Below, piece after piece: positions 44,084 through 58,385 of a DNA stretch of 64,000 nucleotides. Each line of letters starts with the position of its first letter. The stretch's first letter is position 1. Origin of the DNA: Protea cynaroides (lineage: Eukaryota > Streptophyta > Magnoliopsida > Proteales > Proteaceae). The notes beneath the pieces are model-generated. The model ran no database searches. It was not told where the DNA came from and saw nothing but the letters and a program-made list of their open reading frames with translations. The position numbers and the translations under genes are program-made. The stretch is from positions 93,776,549-93,840,548 of the forward strand of contig CM053274.1 in NCBI GenBank assembly GCA_028583415.1, in the 5' to 3' direction.

Positions 44084-47000
44084 TGTTTCCAACCTGTGCT
44101 TTCAACCCCGATAACACTTCGTTGACACACAATTATCTTCACCGCCCACCCAACTTGCGATCCCCAATGTAGATATTAGTACTTCATCATTACTATGTAT
44201 TCCACTAATTTTTAGTCAGAAAACAAGAAGTAGGAAGCAAGAATAGACGATTTGGATAAGAAAGCAGGGATGTATATAGTGCATGAGGCTGACCATTGCG
44301 GGGACAGTCTTACCACTACTTCCGTATTCGAATCCTCCACCAGGTCACAATGGAATAACCTTTTCATCGCACTAAGGTCTAACCTCACTAAAAAAAATCA
44401 AAATCAAAATAGTTGCTCAATATATCTTGCAATTTTCGAAAACATTAAAAAAAAACAATTATGACACCAATAATATGATTAATCCCTTTTTATTTTATTT
44501 TATTTTTTGGGATGGAGAGGAATTCCTTGAAGTATCTGAAATGACATTCTTAAATAAAACTTTCATGTCTCCTATCATTCAGGTGGAGAGCATTAGTTTT
44601 TCTTTGCCTTGTCTATTTCCCAACCTAATTAACAGTTGGATAGCTTTTTCTTTTTAGGCCATGCATGAACTGTGAAGCAAAATGAAAACGAAATGCTGAT
44701 CTTACAAATTTATTATGACGACTTACCCCAATCATATGTCCATAATTTTTTTTTATCCCTCAATCTAGGGTTCCATGTGATGTTTAGAGACAAAACAGTA
44801 AATTAACTGTGAGGTCGTTTCTTTGAGGACTTGTAGAAACATTTTTTTTCCCATGTCAAAAAAATGTTTTTGAACATATAAATGTTGTATGGTAAAATTA
44901 AGAAAAAAATATTTCTAAAAAAAAAAACAGAAACATAATCAGAAGTATTTCTTTGTATGGATTAAAATTACAGAAAATTCCATAAGAATAAAAGGTTATA
45001 TATAAGAAAATACATAAGAAATGGTAACATATGGCAATTATATATATATATATTATGATAGAAATTGCTAAACCAATGTAGAGTCCAGACGACACATATC
45101 CATTTGCTTTTATAGTTGGCCCCACCTATCCCTTTAATGGTATGGGACCCACTGCAAAGCTGAGATCCACACTTGCAATATTAAGACGTGTGTATTGTCC
45201 TGCCCTAATCCTTGTCAGGGGTTTTTCTTAGGGGCACAATTGCTGCATGTTGACCCTAATTTGAGACCAAGTTTTGTGACGTATGTTGTGATTCCGGGTA
45301 TTGGATAGGGATCAAATTCCTTGGGGATAGAGATCCTATGCCATTTTGGTGGTGTATGTTGTATTGTTGTGTTCTCATAGGGGCCAGGGCTTTACTTTCC
45401 TTTCTTTCATTTTCCAACAATCCCTAATTATCCAACACAACTGACTCTATCAACCAAATTAGGAAACCTCAATATCATACAATTGTACCACCACTCTAAC
45501 ATGTGAAATCTTTGAACTTTAGTGAAAATGTGGGCCCGTCTTTAGTTTAAGGCCATTCCGTGGCTAATGAGTCCTACACTTTCGATTTTTATTTTATTTT
45601 ATTTTTATAATTTTGAGCTACATATGAGAGGAGAGAGAGAGAGTAATGAAGAGTAGGAATGTTAGTTTAGGCCACACTGGACCCAAGCTTGAACAGGGTT
45701 TGAGCTGAACCTTTCTTGTCTTCTTATTGTTTTTCTTCTCCCTTCTTGTCTTGTTCTTTCTTCTTCTTCTTCTTAACATGATTTATCCAATACATATTCC
45801 TTTTCCCTTTCCATTGTCAGGGTCAATCAAGATCAATCCGGCCTGACCCTAAGGGCAGGAAAAGGTTGGATTTTTCAGGCCTTGAGTCACAGGGTTAGCT
45901 TGGGCTGAGCCTAAGCCTAGGTAAGTGGACTCAAGATTGGATTGAGGTTCTAAAAAACCCGATTCAATCCGATCCTATTACAACCTTAATGAAGAGGGTG
46001 GAAGGTAAGGGTGAAAGAAATGCACCAAAATCGTTTACCAAAATCGACCCAAACTGTTTACAAAGTACCGGCAAACCATTTAGTAAACAGTTCGATTTTG
46101 GATTGGGTTTTCACACCATGTACTGTTTAACCTAAATACATATATAACTCTTTATGGAACGTTTACATTGGTTAATTCTTGGTCATAGAAATCCCTAATC
46201 TTTATCCCTAAATTAAGCCCCAAATTATAAATTAACCAACCAAAATCATAACACACACACAATCTCTCATTTTATCTGAATGTCTTACTCTCTTTCTTTT
46301 TGTCTCCAAACCACTGGCTCATTCCCTTTGCTCATTCCCTTTGGATGTTTTTGTTCTTAGTAAAAACCTTTAGATATGAATATCATTAAATTTACAATCC
46401 TTCAATTACAAATTTCTAATTTAAAAAGGTGGTTATTCTTTTAGAATCCATGAATAAATTTTAAGACTTTGATTCTTAAGATGAAATTTAACCGAAACAC
46501 ATGTCAAATATGAACAAAAAATGAACGAAACCAGTTTTTAGTTAAACTATTATGATATATTGTAAAATTAATTTTCAAATATTGGAAGAAACTGATTAAT
46601 GCCAACTACACCGTTTAATGACAACCGTATCATTTAAAAATTGAACAAAAAAACCGATGTGTTAAACTATCTATTACGGTAAGCAAACCCACTTAATAAA
46701 AAATCGATTAAAATCAAAAAATAAAAATCAATTAATAATCAATTTGATTTCAATTTTTTACCTTCCTATATACCGCATCAAAATATGAAACATAAATACA
46801 AAATGAAATGTCTGAAAGATGAAGAGAAGAGATGCCTAGGGCAATAATTCCCACATGATTAAAGATGGAAGAATGTAATATAACCTGTCAAAATGCAGCA
46901 ACAGCAAAAGAAATGCTTCTCCATTTTTAAGCACCTTGGCTGGGGAGACAGTTGCAATCCCACTCCCACCCACCAATGAGATATTGAAATGACAGGCAAA

Positions 47001-47660
47001 GGAAAAGGCATGGGCACACTCCACTGTAACCCTGCACATGAACCACATCCATACATGGCCATAGGTGATGGGTGATGGGCCCACTCAATTCCTCTGCAGC
47101 TAATAAAACCATTTGCAATTAGCAATTAATATTTTACATAGCTTCGTGGTCCTCCTTTCATGAGGGTTATCACTTTGTCTAGGCTTGGCTCTTTTCCATC
47201 CCCTCCGAGCAGGATTAGACCAAAAAGCATGTGTCTCAACTTGCACGGCAAACCAAAACGGAAAGTGCTAAATTCAACCTAACTAGGCTATATCAATAAT
47301 CAATCACTTGCATGTACTTGTATTCTTTTTAGGATTTCATCATCGTTCATATCAAGTGGATCCCACACTTTAAAGATGGTCCCACACCATGACGACGGTG
47401 ATAGGATCCCATAGAGAGTACATGTATGTAAATGCAGATGATCCGCCCGAGCAAACCAAGCATTCCTACAGTATCCAATCAATCTTTCGTATTCCTAGTT
47501 ATGGATTACGAACTCCTCCAATCGCGGGTACACGAGTTATATAAATTCCTTAATTTTTTACCATGAACCCTACATGATTGATTATCGAATAACCCATTGT
47601 GATACAATTTGATGGCGTTCAATCTGAAAGCTGAGCTTCAAGGTGGAAAGACCCTATCAA
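44084..47660. other. Intergenic DNA
   Basis: No gene recognised. Regions near 45800-45980 and 46020-46140 carry the repeated family-name-like motifs (cctgaccctaagg, aaaccgttta types) seen in plant hAT MITEs, but ends were not defined. Open frames on the minus strand at 46836-47125 have no recognisable domain. Confidence 0.35.
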
Positions 47661-47759
47661 AGTCATAAGCCAAACACGTGCACACTACTTGACCAATGTA
47701 TAGTAGAACTAAACCCTTCCATTGCGAGTCTATGAACTACATTAATAATGAGAGAAGGG

Positions 47760-47838
47760 AATTGTGAGTGTCCTACACGTAAGAGACACGGTCTTCCGGA
47801 TAAGGTATCAGCAACATTATTGGCCTCCCTTGAAATGT
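47760..47838 (-). mobile_element. LINE RNase H fragment
   Basis: Minus-strand translation reads NISREANNVADTLSGRPCLL, matching the conserved REANxVADxLA region of the C-terminal RNase H domain of plant LINEs. Only about 80 bp are recognisable, and a poly-A/T tract adjoins at 47838-47857. Confidence 0.5.
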
Positions 47839-47859
47839 TAAAAAAAAAAAAAAAAAACA

Positions 47860-49314
47860 AATAAGGAAATAAGATTTAAGATGACAAATGTCCTTATATG
47901 ACATGCAAAAACCTTCCCTGATAGCCACTGCCTTCCCTTAGATTGCAAAACCTATTCCACTCCAAGTAATATCAGGACCATAATTAAGCTTGTAATGGCC
48001 ATGTTGAAGAAGAAACCACTGGATGAGACAAATGAGGAGGGAAATTAATAATTGCACGTGCTCAAAAGTTAAAAGATATATATCTTTTTTTTTTCTTTTT
48101 TTTTTTCTTTTTTTTTTGTAAAGAAAAATTTCAAACTTTTTCTGAAAGTATATAATGTATGAATGTAAGTATATATAATACTTTAGACAACAAGGCTAAA
48201 TATATGAGATGCATATCAAGAGTCAATATATGATTGGTCCAAAGTATATAGGTAGAAGTGGACCCACATGAGAACTACTCTAGGGAATATTGAAATCTAT
48301 ATAAACTTAAAATTAAGTCCTTAATTACTACAAATTTGGAAGGGCATACCAATTACCAATAAAATATTGAAATATTTAGGGAGTGCCATATCTTCCAAAG
48401 AGGTCACCAATCAAACTCTTGGTAGCCATGTGAAGGAAAGACCCCACCTTTTTTTTTTTTTTTTTGGATCGGTTAAAAAAATAAATAAATAAATACTCTA
48501 TTTTCTTCTAATGGTTCGAATGGTGGTAATATATTAGTCGTTAATGAAATACTTATGGGAGTTCTCTCCAATTTTGTAAGATTTAGTCCATTTTTGTTAT
48601 TGATTTGTTTTCTCTTAGCTATTTCGTAGGTGGATTTTGTTTGTTGTATGTACAAGTTTTCTCTTTATGCAATAAACTTGATTATCAATAAAAAATAATA
48701 ATCCCTTAATATGAACCGTACGATACCTTTTTAACACTGCATTCAATTCTTCATTGTATATGCATGTTCAACCACATCAAACAACTTTCTCAAATTATCT
48801 ATCTCGAATATATGCATTTCTTATTTCATCTTTTCTAGTTTTATCATTCATCTACCTCAACATTCTTATCTTAACTATACCTACATGCTTTTTAAATGCT
48901 GGTCTTTTTTTTTTTTTTTGAAGATGCTCCCCCCTCAACATGATTTTGTTCCTAAATCACCTTCTCACATAAAAATTTTAGGTAACTCTTTTTGAATATT
49001 GACTATCCTTGAATTCAGCTGAAATTCTGAAAGGACCTCTTCAAGTCGAGTGGAAAAGAACATGATGATTTCAACATCAAGTGGGAAATATTTACATGGT
49101 GGCTTTCAGTGCAATTCAATCTCCCATTTGTCTTACCAAAAAAACAAATCTCCCATTTGTGGATGGAGAGAAATTTCATAAAAAATTTCGTAACAAACAG
49201 GGATCCGATCGTTATCTACAATTGTGGATGAGATTAAAAAGGATGTGTTGATGTGTTTCAATTCCATTTCTCTTAGCGGAAAGAGATCTCCTTGTAACCT
49301 CAAACTTCCAGAGG

Positions 49315-49352
<38 letters not shown>

Positions 49353-49890
49353 ACTTCCTACTCTACTAGCTCCCATAAGCGACTTCTACACTACTAGATA
49401 AATAGTGGAGAGGAGAGGGAGATCAAGATAGGATAGTCGAACCCACTTTTTGGGTGTCTGCACTCAACTGACCTGACACCATTCAACTAGACAAGACAAT
49501 TGTTCACATTAGCAGTACTATATATGCATTCTAGAGCGCTTACAATGCATTTTAAAGGATCCTTCATGCGATGCACAAGGAAAAACTTAGATTTTTTTTT
49601 TATCAATTAAGACTAGTTTATCATGTGACATAAGTGTGAACCCTTGGAAGGAAGATAGTAACAAAACTAAATTTTTTGGGACTCTTATCCAGAAAACATG
49701 TGACATATCCTTGAGTCCTACATCAATGAGGATCAATTGTTTTTTCTTAGGTGAAATATTAAAGAAAAACTAGAGAATTGCATTGCACGTGTCATTTGAT
49801 ACAAAATTTGTTTCATTGAATTTGTGAATATTTTTTGTGACATCATCAATATTTTCCATGAAATTTTTGTCCATATTATAATAGAGGACA
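47860..49890. other. Intergenic DNA with long T tracts
   Basis: No gene recognised. Several T tracts (48087-48117, 48448-48465, 48906-48919, 49318-49351) probably mark old retroposon tails. Confidence 0.35.
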
Positions 49891-50300
49891 AGATTTTTTT
49901 TTTGGTAAAACAAAATTTCATTCAGAACTAAAAGAGGATACAACAATGGCATCATCATAACAGAGTTTATGAAGCGAAGGAAGGGAATTTGACCAGTGAT
50001 GCATCCCCCAAGACATCACTGCCTTCCTAGCTAGGGAATGAACCACCTGATTGGCTTCCCTAGAAATAAAAGAAAACTTAGTATTACGTTTGGACCCCAA
50101 GTACAAAATATCATCCCGAACAGGTTTTACATCAACAGGACATGGAGAAAGAGAACTATTCAAAGATGAAATCAACTCCATGCTATCCGATTCCACTATG
50201 AGATTGCAAAAACCATGAGCACTAGCTACTTGCAGACCAGCCCAAACTGCCAGGGCTTCTCCCATAAGAACTGAAGGAGCACAAATATTCTGAGAAGCTA
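49891..50300 (-). mobile_element. LINE 3' end with RNase H domain
   Basis: On the minus strand a frame at 50265-49918 encodes the reverse-transcriptase-associated RNase H domain of a plant L1-type LINE: GEALAVWAGLQVASAHGF, then VESDSMELISSL, then SREANQVVHSLARKAV, ending shortly after MHHWSNSLP. Next come aatgaaattttgttttacc and an A tail (T tract at 49892-49901 on plus). The 5' part is missing. Reading frame is open over 115 codons, so the insertion is fairly young. Confidence 0.85.
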
Positions 50301-50675
50301 GATAAGCTTATTCAAATATGGTATTAAAAGGGGAAATTGGTCTTATTAGCTTGATATTTTCCTCCCTAGGGCTATGGATATAAATTGGATATTATGGTTC
50401 TTACTTGGTTTCTGTTATTCTTTTTTTATCCAAGAAAAAAGGAATTCGATCTAATTCATTTAGGCTCTTTTTATTTTGATGTAAAATTTTATTGCAAAAT
50501 TTTATTTATAATATTACATATATAATTTATTTTTCAATGTTTGCTTCCAAGAGATAAAATATAGTAATCTCTAGGGAGGAGGAAAAAGGAACTTCATCCT
50601 ATTTTTACCTATTGGAAACAAAAATTGAAAAAAAAATTACATTTTACACTTCAAAACAAACGGAGCCTTAAGAAT
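50300..50675. other. Intergenic DNA
   Basis: AT-rich, with no recognisable gene or repeat ends. Confidence 0.35.
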
Positions 50676-51130
50676 GGTCGGCAAGAATATATTAAAACTG
50701 CAACCAATGTATAGAAAAACCCATCAAAGAAAAATGTGAATTTTTTTTTTTGAAGGTCGGCAAGAATATACTAAAATTATAACCCATGTATAAAAAATAA
50801 AAGTAAAAACCCATCAGAGAAAAACAGTCTGGAAGGATGGGAGGAAGGAAAATGAGAGAAGAAATGAACCACCTTCGGCATTGCCACCAGCAGCCCATAA
50901 CTCCCACTGGAAACTCAACACATATGCCAATTAAAGAGTAAATCGAAAGCAAGATCTTCGAAAGACATCCCACAAAGAATCACAAACATAGTGCATTGGT
51001 AGATTCATGCCTGAATTATCCACTTTATCCGTCACAGCCATTCTAGCTAGACTGTACATAAAAAAACCACTGGATTCCCTTCCCTAAGCATGGCACACAA
51101 GATATAAAAGTAAGTCCATAGAGATAGGGA
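50676..51130 (-). mobile_element. Older LINE fragment
   Basis: Minus-strand translation has degraded RNase H features (SLARMAVTDKVD; VCHA followed by RE), with stops. The motif accttcggcattgccaccag is shared with the LINE at 2281-2744 (accttcggcattgccatcag), so both derive from one family. Two copies of ggtcggcaagaatata (50676, 50755) separated by an A/T tract suggest a duplicated tail or flank. Confidence 0.6.
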
Positions 51131-51689
51131 TGTAAATAAATTGAATACAGTCCGAATGTGACAACAACCGGCATTCGCATCCAATTATGTTAACAGATAT
51201 CTGAATTTGGTTCGAATATATATCAGCTGGATATACGTGTAGTACTGCACATGTTAATTAGGCCTTGGAAGTTCAAATTGATACATAACAACACAAAGGG
51301 GGCAGGTATTAATGCATTATATTCAAGATCGTACATTACCCCAGTTCAGTAAAACTTCAAGGCAACCCAGCCGGCTGGTTTCTGAAATGTATTCTCTTAG
51401 ATTAAAAAAAAAATTAGGGTTGAGGCCCAAATCCAAATGAGAACTGTCAGCCCACAATTCAGGTCGGCTGAGCTGACAATTAATAGATATATTCATTCCA
51501 TTTTCTGAATTAATAAAAGAATTGGAATTTTTTTTTTTCAACAATTATTTGATATACGATGAAGTAGATAAAATTCCAAATAACAATTTGTATAGAGAAT
51601 GTTAATATTTAATGTCGCCTTCCTCCCCCGGTCTCGACGGGGTCTGCAAAATAGCTCTCCTCATGGTGTGTATGGGAATACTACCAAAG

Positions 51690-52141
51690 ACCACTCTCTC
51701 TCTCTCTCTCTCTCTCTCTAGACTTGCCTGAAAAGCAGCTTTGGAAAACCGCTTCTCATATCTTCAAAACCGCTAATCGCTGCTCTTTTAAGTCTTACCA
51801 TTGGTATGGTCCCACAGCTTATGCCTGAGGTGGTCACTACTAAAGCATCCATTTCGTACCCTATAACCGCTTTTGAATCCTATCTATTTCTTCTCCCACT
51901 CTCTCTCTCTCTCTACTTTTTTTTAGTTTGATCTCTCTTGATTAATCTTCTAATTCCCCCCTCTCTCTCTCTAGTGTTGGCTATATATCTCTGTTCGTGG
52001 ATCAATTATAACAGTGAAAATACGAATTGGGAGTGTACCAAACAAGGAAGAGATCAAGAAAGCTGCTCTAAGTCTTTTGCTTCTGTTACTTCTCTTTCCT
52101 TTTCCTTACTGTCTTTGAAAGCTAAGATTTCAGAAGAAGAC
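51690..52141 (+). promoter_or_regulatory. 5' leader region of the YABBY gene
   Basis: CT tracts (51691-51719, 51899-51914, 51960-51974) precede the start codon, as is common in plant leaders. An upstream ATG at 51938 is in frame with no stop before the true start; see findings. The transcription start and TATA box could not be fixed. Confidence 0.45.
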
Positions 52142-54036
52142 ATGTCAAGCTGCACAGATGTAGTCCCTTCTGAACAAGTCTGCTACATCCCTTGCAACTT
52201 TTGCAATATCATTCTCGCGGTATATGATCTGAAAGCTCTCTCGTTTAATGGGCTTCACTTTTCGTCTTCCATCCACCCTTTCTTTTTATGGATATATCAT
52301 GGAAAAGATCAAGTCCTATAACCTCAGATCTGGGTTTTTTGTTATTTTACTAATTTTTTTAGTTTTTTTCTCTTTAATGGGTTCTCATTTTTATAACAGT
52401 CAGGTCTCCATCGTTAGGACTTTCCTCTCTCTCTCTCTCACTCTCTTCGTCTTCATTTGCTGTCAAGTAAAAGTCATAAACTGGAGCTATAGTGCTAAGG
52501 AAGAGATTACGTGGGATTCTCTCAAGCACGGGTTTTATTTTATTTCTATTTTTAAATGGTTAGTTGTCAATAAACAAACATCTGATGATGAAACTGACGA
52601 AGATGACTCTACTACAGTTTCCATTGCTATCTTTTATGCAATGGGGAAGAGTACAGGGTGCTTTCAAAAAGATGGGTTCATTTGGTTTTCTTTTTAGTCT
52701 GTTCCCTAATTAAATTCCTAGTTGAAGATATGAATATAATGGTCTTTCCACTTCACAGTTGACGAAAACTGACTCAAAGCTCAGTTTTTGTTTTTTCGGG
52801 TGGAAGGTCACGTAGCATCATACGTTGACAACACAGGGAAGCAAAGAGACAGAGGTTTCAGTATTTCTTCTTCTTCGTAACACTCATCATCTTATAGATG
52901 AAAGTTAACTAGTGGGTTTGCAACAAAATACACTCACTATTCAAGAGCGAGAGACACTGGGAGGGATGGCTTTTCTTTGTGATCTGAGTTTTTACTGAGT
53001 TCTTTTTTTGTATTTCACATCTTGGAATGAAATTTAAGTAGTGGGTTTTCAGTGTTTCTTCTTTTCTTTTGTGTCCTTAATTCTGAAGATTTTTTACTTT
53101 TGAGAGTTTTTAGGGTTTCTTTTTCTTGAGGTGCGATCTCGTTTGTATGGAGATTGATGAGAGTTTGTAATTACTTCTTTTTTTGTTTTTGTTTTGTTAC
53201 TGTAAATTCCTAACACTAGGGTAGGGAAAGAGAAGCTTAATCGGGTTGAATCTGATCATTTTTTAATTATGTGGGTTTTGAAATTTGATATATTTGTTGT
53301 ATTTGTTGCAGGTGAGTGTTCCATGCAGCAGCTTGTTCGACATGGTAACAGTGAGATGTGGGCATTGCAGTAACTTGTGGTCCGTGAACATGGCTGCCGT
53401 GTTGCAGTCATTGTCCCTGCAAGATCCCCAGGTGAACTCATCAAGACATAACAACATACACATCTCTTTCATTCTCTTTTCTCTTTCTAGTTCTACTTCT
53501 ACCCTTGTTGATTGATTCTGTTATCCGATCCCAGAGCTTTGTTTCAAGGCCGCCCTGTCTATAATAACCTACGACCTTGGGAGTAATAGTTAGAATCTGA
53601 AAACTAGGGACTAGGGTTTCTGAAAAATTCGCATTTCGAGGCAATTAAGTTAGGTGTAAAACCCCAACAGCTAGACATTTTTGCTTTTCAGAAGAACGAA
53701 TTTTTCGGCCGCAGCTGTTATATGAGTCAGGTCAGCTACTGTCACGATCGGTAGCAAAGCATTTTTAGGGTTTCCAAGAGCCATTTCTTCTGTTTTTTTA
53801 TTTTTCATTTTTTCTTTTGAGACTTTGATTTGATTGACAGTGTTGAGAAGTTGATGATTCCCGCTGCACTGTCATCTACGGCGGAAACACTTCTGAAACA
53901 CAGCCCCTCCTTCAGCCTGAACTCTTTCCAACAACTGTCAATCACAACTCAAAGAACCAAGTTGATGCGACATCATTTACCGATTCAGTCACCTCAGCAG
54001 CCCCTCTTTCTTCCCTTTCCATTGAACTTCTGTGAA

Positions 54037-54079
<43 letters not shown>

Positions 54080-55676
54080 CCCCCTCATTCTTCAATTTTC
54101 ATTGAACTTTTTTGAACCCTCTCTTTTCTCCTCAACCCCTCATTCTTCCCTTTTCATTGAAATTCTTCGACCCCCCCCCCCCTCTCTCTCTCTCTCCCCT
54201 CAGCCCCTCTTTCTTCCATTTCCATTGAACTACTTTGAAACCTTCTCTCTCTCTCTCTCTCTCTCTCTAAGCAGGTTTATTGTTACTAAATCTTTGTGGG
54301 TTTTTTCACAGGCACCGAACATGAACATGGTGGATTACAGGAATGATCTGGGTTCATCTTCTAAATGCAACAAGATCCCTATGAGAGCAACTACTGTTCA
54401 TAACGAAGAAAGGATCATAAGCCGGCGTGAGTTAAATCTTACATATTCTCCATTTGGGACCATTTTCTTGTGTACTTAATTTTCTGTGTTGTAATGTCTA
54501 CATACTTGCAGCTCCTGAGAAGAGGCAACGTGTACCTTCTGCGTACAATCAGTTCATAAAGTAGTTACTCTCTCTCCCTCTCTCTTTGAATTGTTTGTGA
54601 GCTTGACACAATCACACCTTCACCATTGAGCATTAATGTTTGTATTGGATGGTGTGCAGGGAGGAAATCCAGAGGATCAAAGCAAACAATCCGGATATTA
54701 GCCACAGGGAAGCATTCAGCACTGCTGCCAAAAACGTGAGTTGATGACAGGGCTCTTTATCAGCTGTCAATAATGAATAATGTCAAAAACCCTATATATA
54801 GCTCTCTTATATGCATTCCCCTCTTTTTATTTTTTATTTTTAACAAATAATTTGTTTGTTTAATGTCTCTTTATTCATATTGGGATGATGATTGACTTTG
54901 CTTTGTTAGTGGGCACATTTCCCTCACATTCATTTCGGATTGATGTTGGAGACCAACAACCAAGCCAAACTGGACGAGGTAAGACATTGATTATGTAGTA
55001 AGAGAGAGAGAGAGAGAGAGTCTAGTTTATCATCAGAGACACAAGAGAGGGATACAGAAAATCTGTAATTGTGTTCTCTTTAAAGCATATTAACATATGG
55101 GTTTTCAGAATTTTTGGTTATGAATGGGGTGCCATGAAAATGCAATTGAAACTTGTTATTCAGGACTATATTTGGTAACTAAGAAAAAGAAAAAAAAATC
55201 ATAGTAAAACAAAAATAATGATAAAACAATGATTGATCTATGTGTCTATCTCTCGTTCATTTCAAAATTTAAACCAATTTTTACTGAAAATGACTGGAAA
55301 TATGAAGTTCACCAAAATTGTCAAGGTCTGTTTTGTGGTTTCAAGTTTAGGAAAAAAAAAAAGGGGTTATGGCCATCAAGTGACATTTCTACTTTCGAAT
55401 TTTTTTTTTTTTTTTTTTTTCGGAGGGTTTCATTCAATCTTATAATGAGGTTGGGATAGATTAACTCTTTTTCTGAGCATCTTTTCTCATAGTATGAAAA
55501 TGGAAAAGTGGATCAGTTTGTTTGCTGAGACAATGCAATTGAGGACTTACACATTTTCATGGCCACTTGCTCACCACAGAAGCATCTGATTTCTTCGCTG
55601 AATGCCTTGGCTAATTTTGTGGGATTCATGTATGCAGGCATCTGAGAAGCATCTAATGACAAAGGCTGGAATCTAG
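52142..55676 (+). CDS. YAB5: YABBY transcription factor, YABBY5-like
   Basis: Seven exons (52142-52219, 53312-53431, 54312-54426, 54512-54560, 54660-54735, 54910-54978, 55638-55676), all with GT-AG borders and compatible phases, encode 181 residues. The N-terminal C2C2 zinc finger uses Cys18/Cys21 (PCNFCNIILA) and Cys42/Cys45 (VRCGHC). After a variable linker, the HMG-like YABBY domain runs from about residue 105 to 157 (PEKRQRVPSAYNQFIKEEIQ, NNPDISHREAFSTAAKNWAH, FPHIHFGL). The last exon encodes ASEKHLMTKAGI and a stop. CYIPCNFCNI, NLWSVNMAA and HFGLMLE point to the YABBY5 subgroup. These nuclear DNA-binding proteins promote lamina growth and abaxial identity in leaves. Subgroup placement is by eye. 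Confidence 0.95.
54041..54270. repeat. CT microsatellites in YABBY intron 2
   Basis: Three CT tracts (about 54043-54077, 54182-54197, 54244-54269) are separated by diverged copies of a ~70-bp unit with ttccattgaact. This looks like local tandem amplification. Confidence 0.85.
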
Positions 55677-55939
55677 AATAAATCTTTGACATCGGAAGAC
55701 TTCTGTCACATCCAGGTCTTATAAACATATGAAGCCTTAATTCTTTTATGTACCTTTCTTCTTCTGCAGAAGGACAAATCCATTTTAAATTCTCCTTGTT
55801 GTATTTGTTATTAGTTATTGTGACATGTTTATTTGGGTTTAAGCAAGGTTGTTTCCGTTCCGCTTCTACTAGTTCAAACATTTCAATAGAGTTGATTATT
55901 ACATAGTTCAGTAACCGACGCTAAAGATTCATATGCGTA

Positions 55940-57005
<1,066 letters not shown>

Positions 57006-58163
57006 AAAAGATATTTTTGGTATTTCATTTGGGAACTAGAGCAAATCTGAAGCAACTTGCTAGGTCCTTCCAAACTAAATATATAAATAACCAAATTAAT
57101 GAAGCAAGCAAACGGTTTGGCACATTGGTTGTGTTGCACTATCAGATTCGCTCACTTTTTTTTTTTCTTTTTTGACTAAGAATCAGCAACGATTATATTA
57201 TAAATGAAAGAATAGATGTACAAAAACAATCAGTATAGACAAACCCAGATTCCAATAATCATAGGAAAAAAATCAGAAAAAGAAAATCTCCACTGCAACA
57301 TATCAATTTTTTTTTTTTTTTTTTTTTTAATTTTTCCCAAACAAACATCATATATCCAAATTCCCTTTCCATAAAAGAGTGGAAGGATTAAGGAGGAACC
57401 ATTGTTAAACACCTAATTTATGCTCCTAGATTCGACTAGCTAGTGGCATCATTTAACCTACCTTTTTGTGAGTTTTGCACACTACTTCCTAATTTGCAAA
57501 CACAATTTTGACAATACAAGTTTAAATTTTAAATTTCAAACGTGGTTGATATAAATTAGTGTGGGAAATCGACTATTCTCATTCAAATAAAAGTGATATG
57601 GAGCTTTCATAGTTAAGGAAGCACCCATTTCTATGGCCTTAGCTAGGAAATTCTTTATGAAGTACTGACCAAGGTTTTGATTTCCCAAATATGAAATCAA
57701 TTGCGCTTGATGTACCCAGTGCCATGTCATCTTTGATTGAGAAAATGAACTTATCTTTTTGGCAATATTTTATTTATTTATTATTTTTTTTTTTTTTCCT
57801 TTTGAGCTCATTTGAAACTGCTACATGTATTCTTGACAAATGACATAGGAGGCTGAGATGTGCCACCAGACACTCTCCCTAAAACCGTAGATATCATCAA
57901 TGGTGCGACTAGAAATGTTTGAATTGGCTTCCAAGATCAAACAATCCTATATCATTCACCTATAATCCTGCACTCGCCTATTGGACCCCTTCAAAAACTT
58001 CGAGGTTGTGCTCATTCCAAAAGAATCTTAATAATTACAAGAAGGATAAGGGAGAGAACATAGTATTGTGTTACTAGAAGACACAATGTGTTAGAAGAGT
58101 ACACTCGGAAAGAGGGAATTGGTGTATCTATCTAAATTGGTAGACCCTCTATAAATAGGATTT
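57006..58163. other. Intergenic DNA with retroposon-like tail
   Basis: The T tract with aagaatcagcaacgattata at about 57160-57330 resembles the inverted 3' end of a LINE, but no coding remnant confirms it. The rest shows no gene. Confidence 0.35.
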
Positions 58164-58385
58164 GGCTCGTCTCAAGTTCAGAATGAACTCTCTGAACTTG
58201 AGACTTGCCAGTGTCGGCTGGATGGCCGACACCTGGCACTCCAGCCGATCTAACGGTTCGAGAGTTATTGTAAAGAAAAATAAAAAAATAAACTCATTAA
58301 CTCTCGAACCGTTGGATCGGCTAGAGTGCCAAGTGTCAGCCATCCAGCCGACACTGGCAAGTCTCAAGTGAACTTGAGACGAGCC
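58164..58385. mobile_element. Hairpin MITE, copy B
   Basis: Outer arms ggctcgtctcaagttca (58164-58180) and tgaacttgagacgagcc (58369-58385) are perfect inverted copies. Inner arms of about 80 bp, containing gtcggctggatggccgacac and ggcactcyagccgatc, are nearly perfect inverted copies too, around an A/T-rich loop at 58268-58298. The core resembles that of the element at 8091-8322. Flanks are gattt and gattc. No coding capacity. Confidence 0.82.

Noticed and set aside
43367..44114. Long open frames over the GGT tract (up to 209 codons, Gly/Val-rich or Thr/Pro/His-rich)
   Set aside because: Open in several frames on both strands only because the DNA is a trinucleotide repeat; no start context, domain or splice structure.
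46836..47125. Three overlapping minus-strand frames of 63-88 codons, and a possible miRNA precursor
   Set aside because: No recognisable domain, no splice partner; no known plant miRNA sequence and no convincing hairpin was found.
53830..54479. Additional YABBY linker exon in intron 2
   Set aside because: Exons 2 and 3 join in phase and give the expected YABBY5 linker length without it; the stretch is CT-rich intron apart from 54312-54426.
58149..58371. Two frames on opposite strands encoding nearly the same peptide
   Set aside because: This is a by-product of the near-perfect inverted repeat of the MITE.
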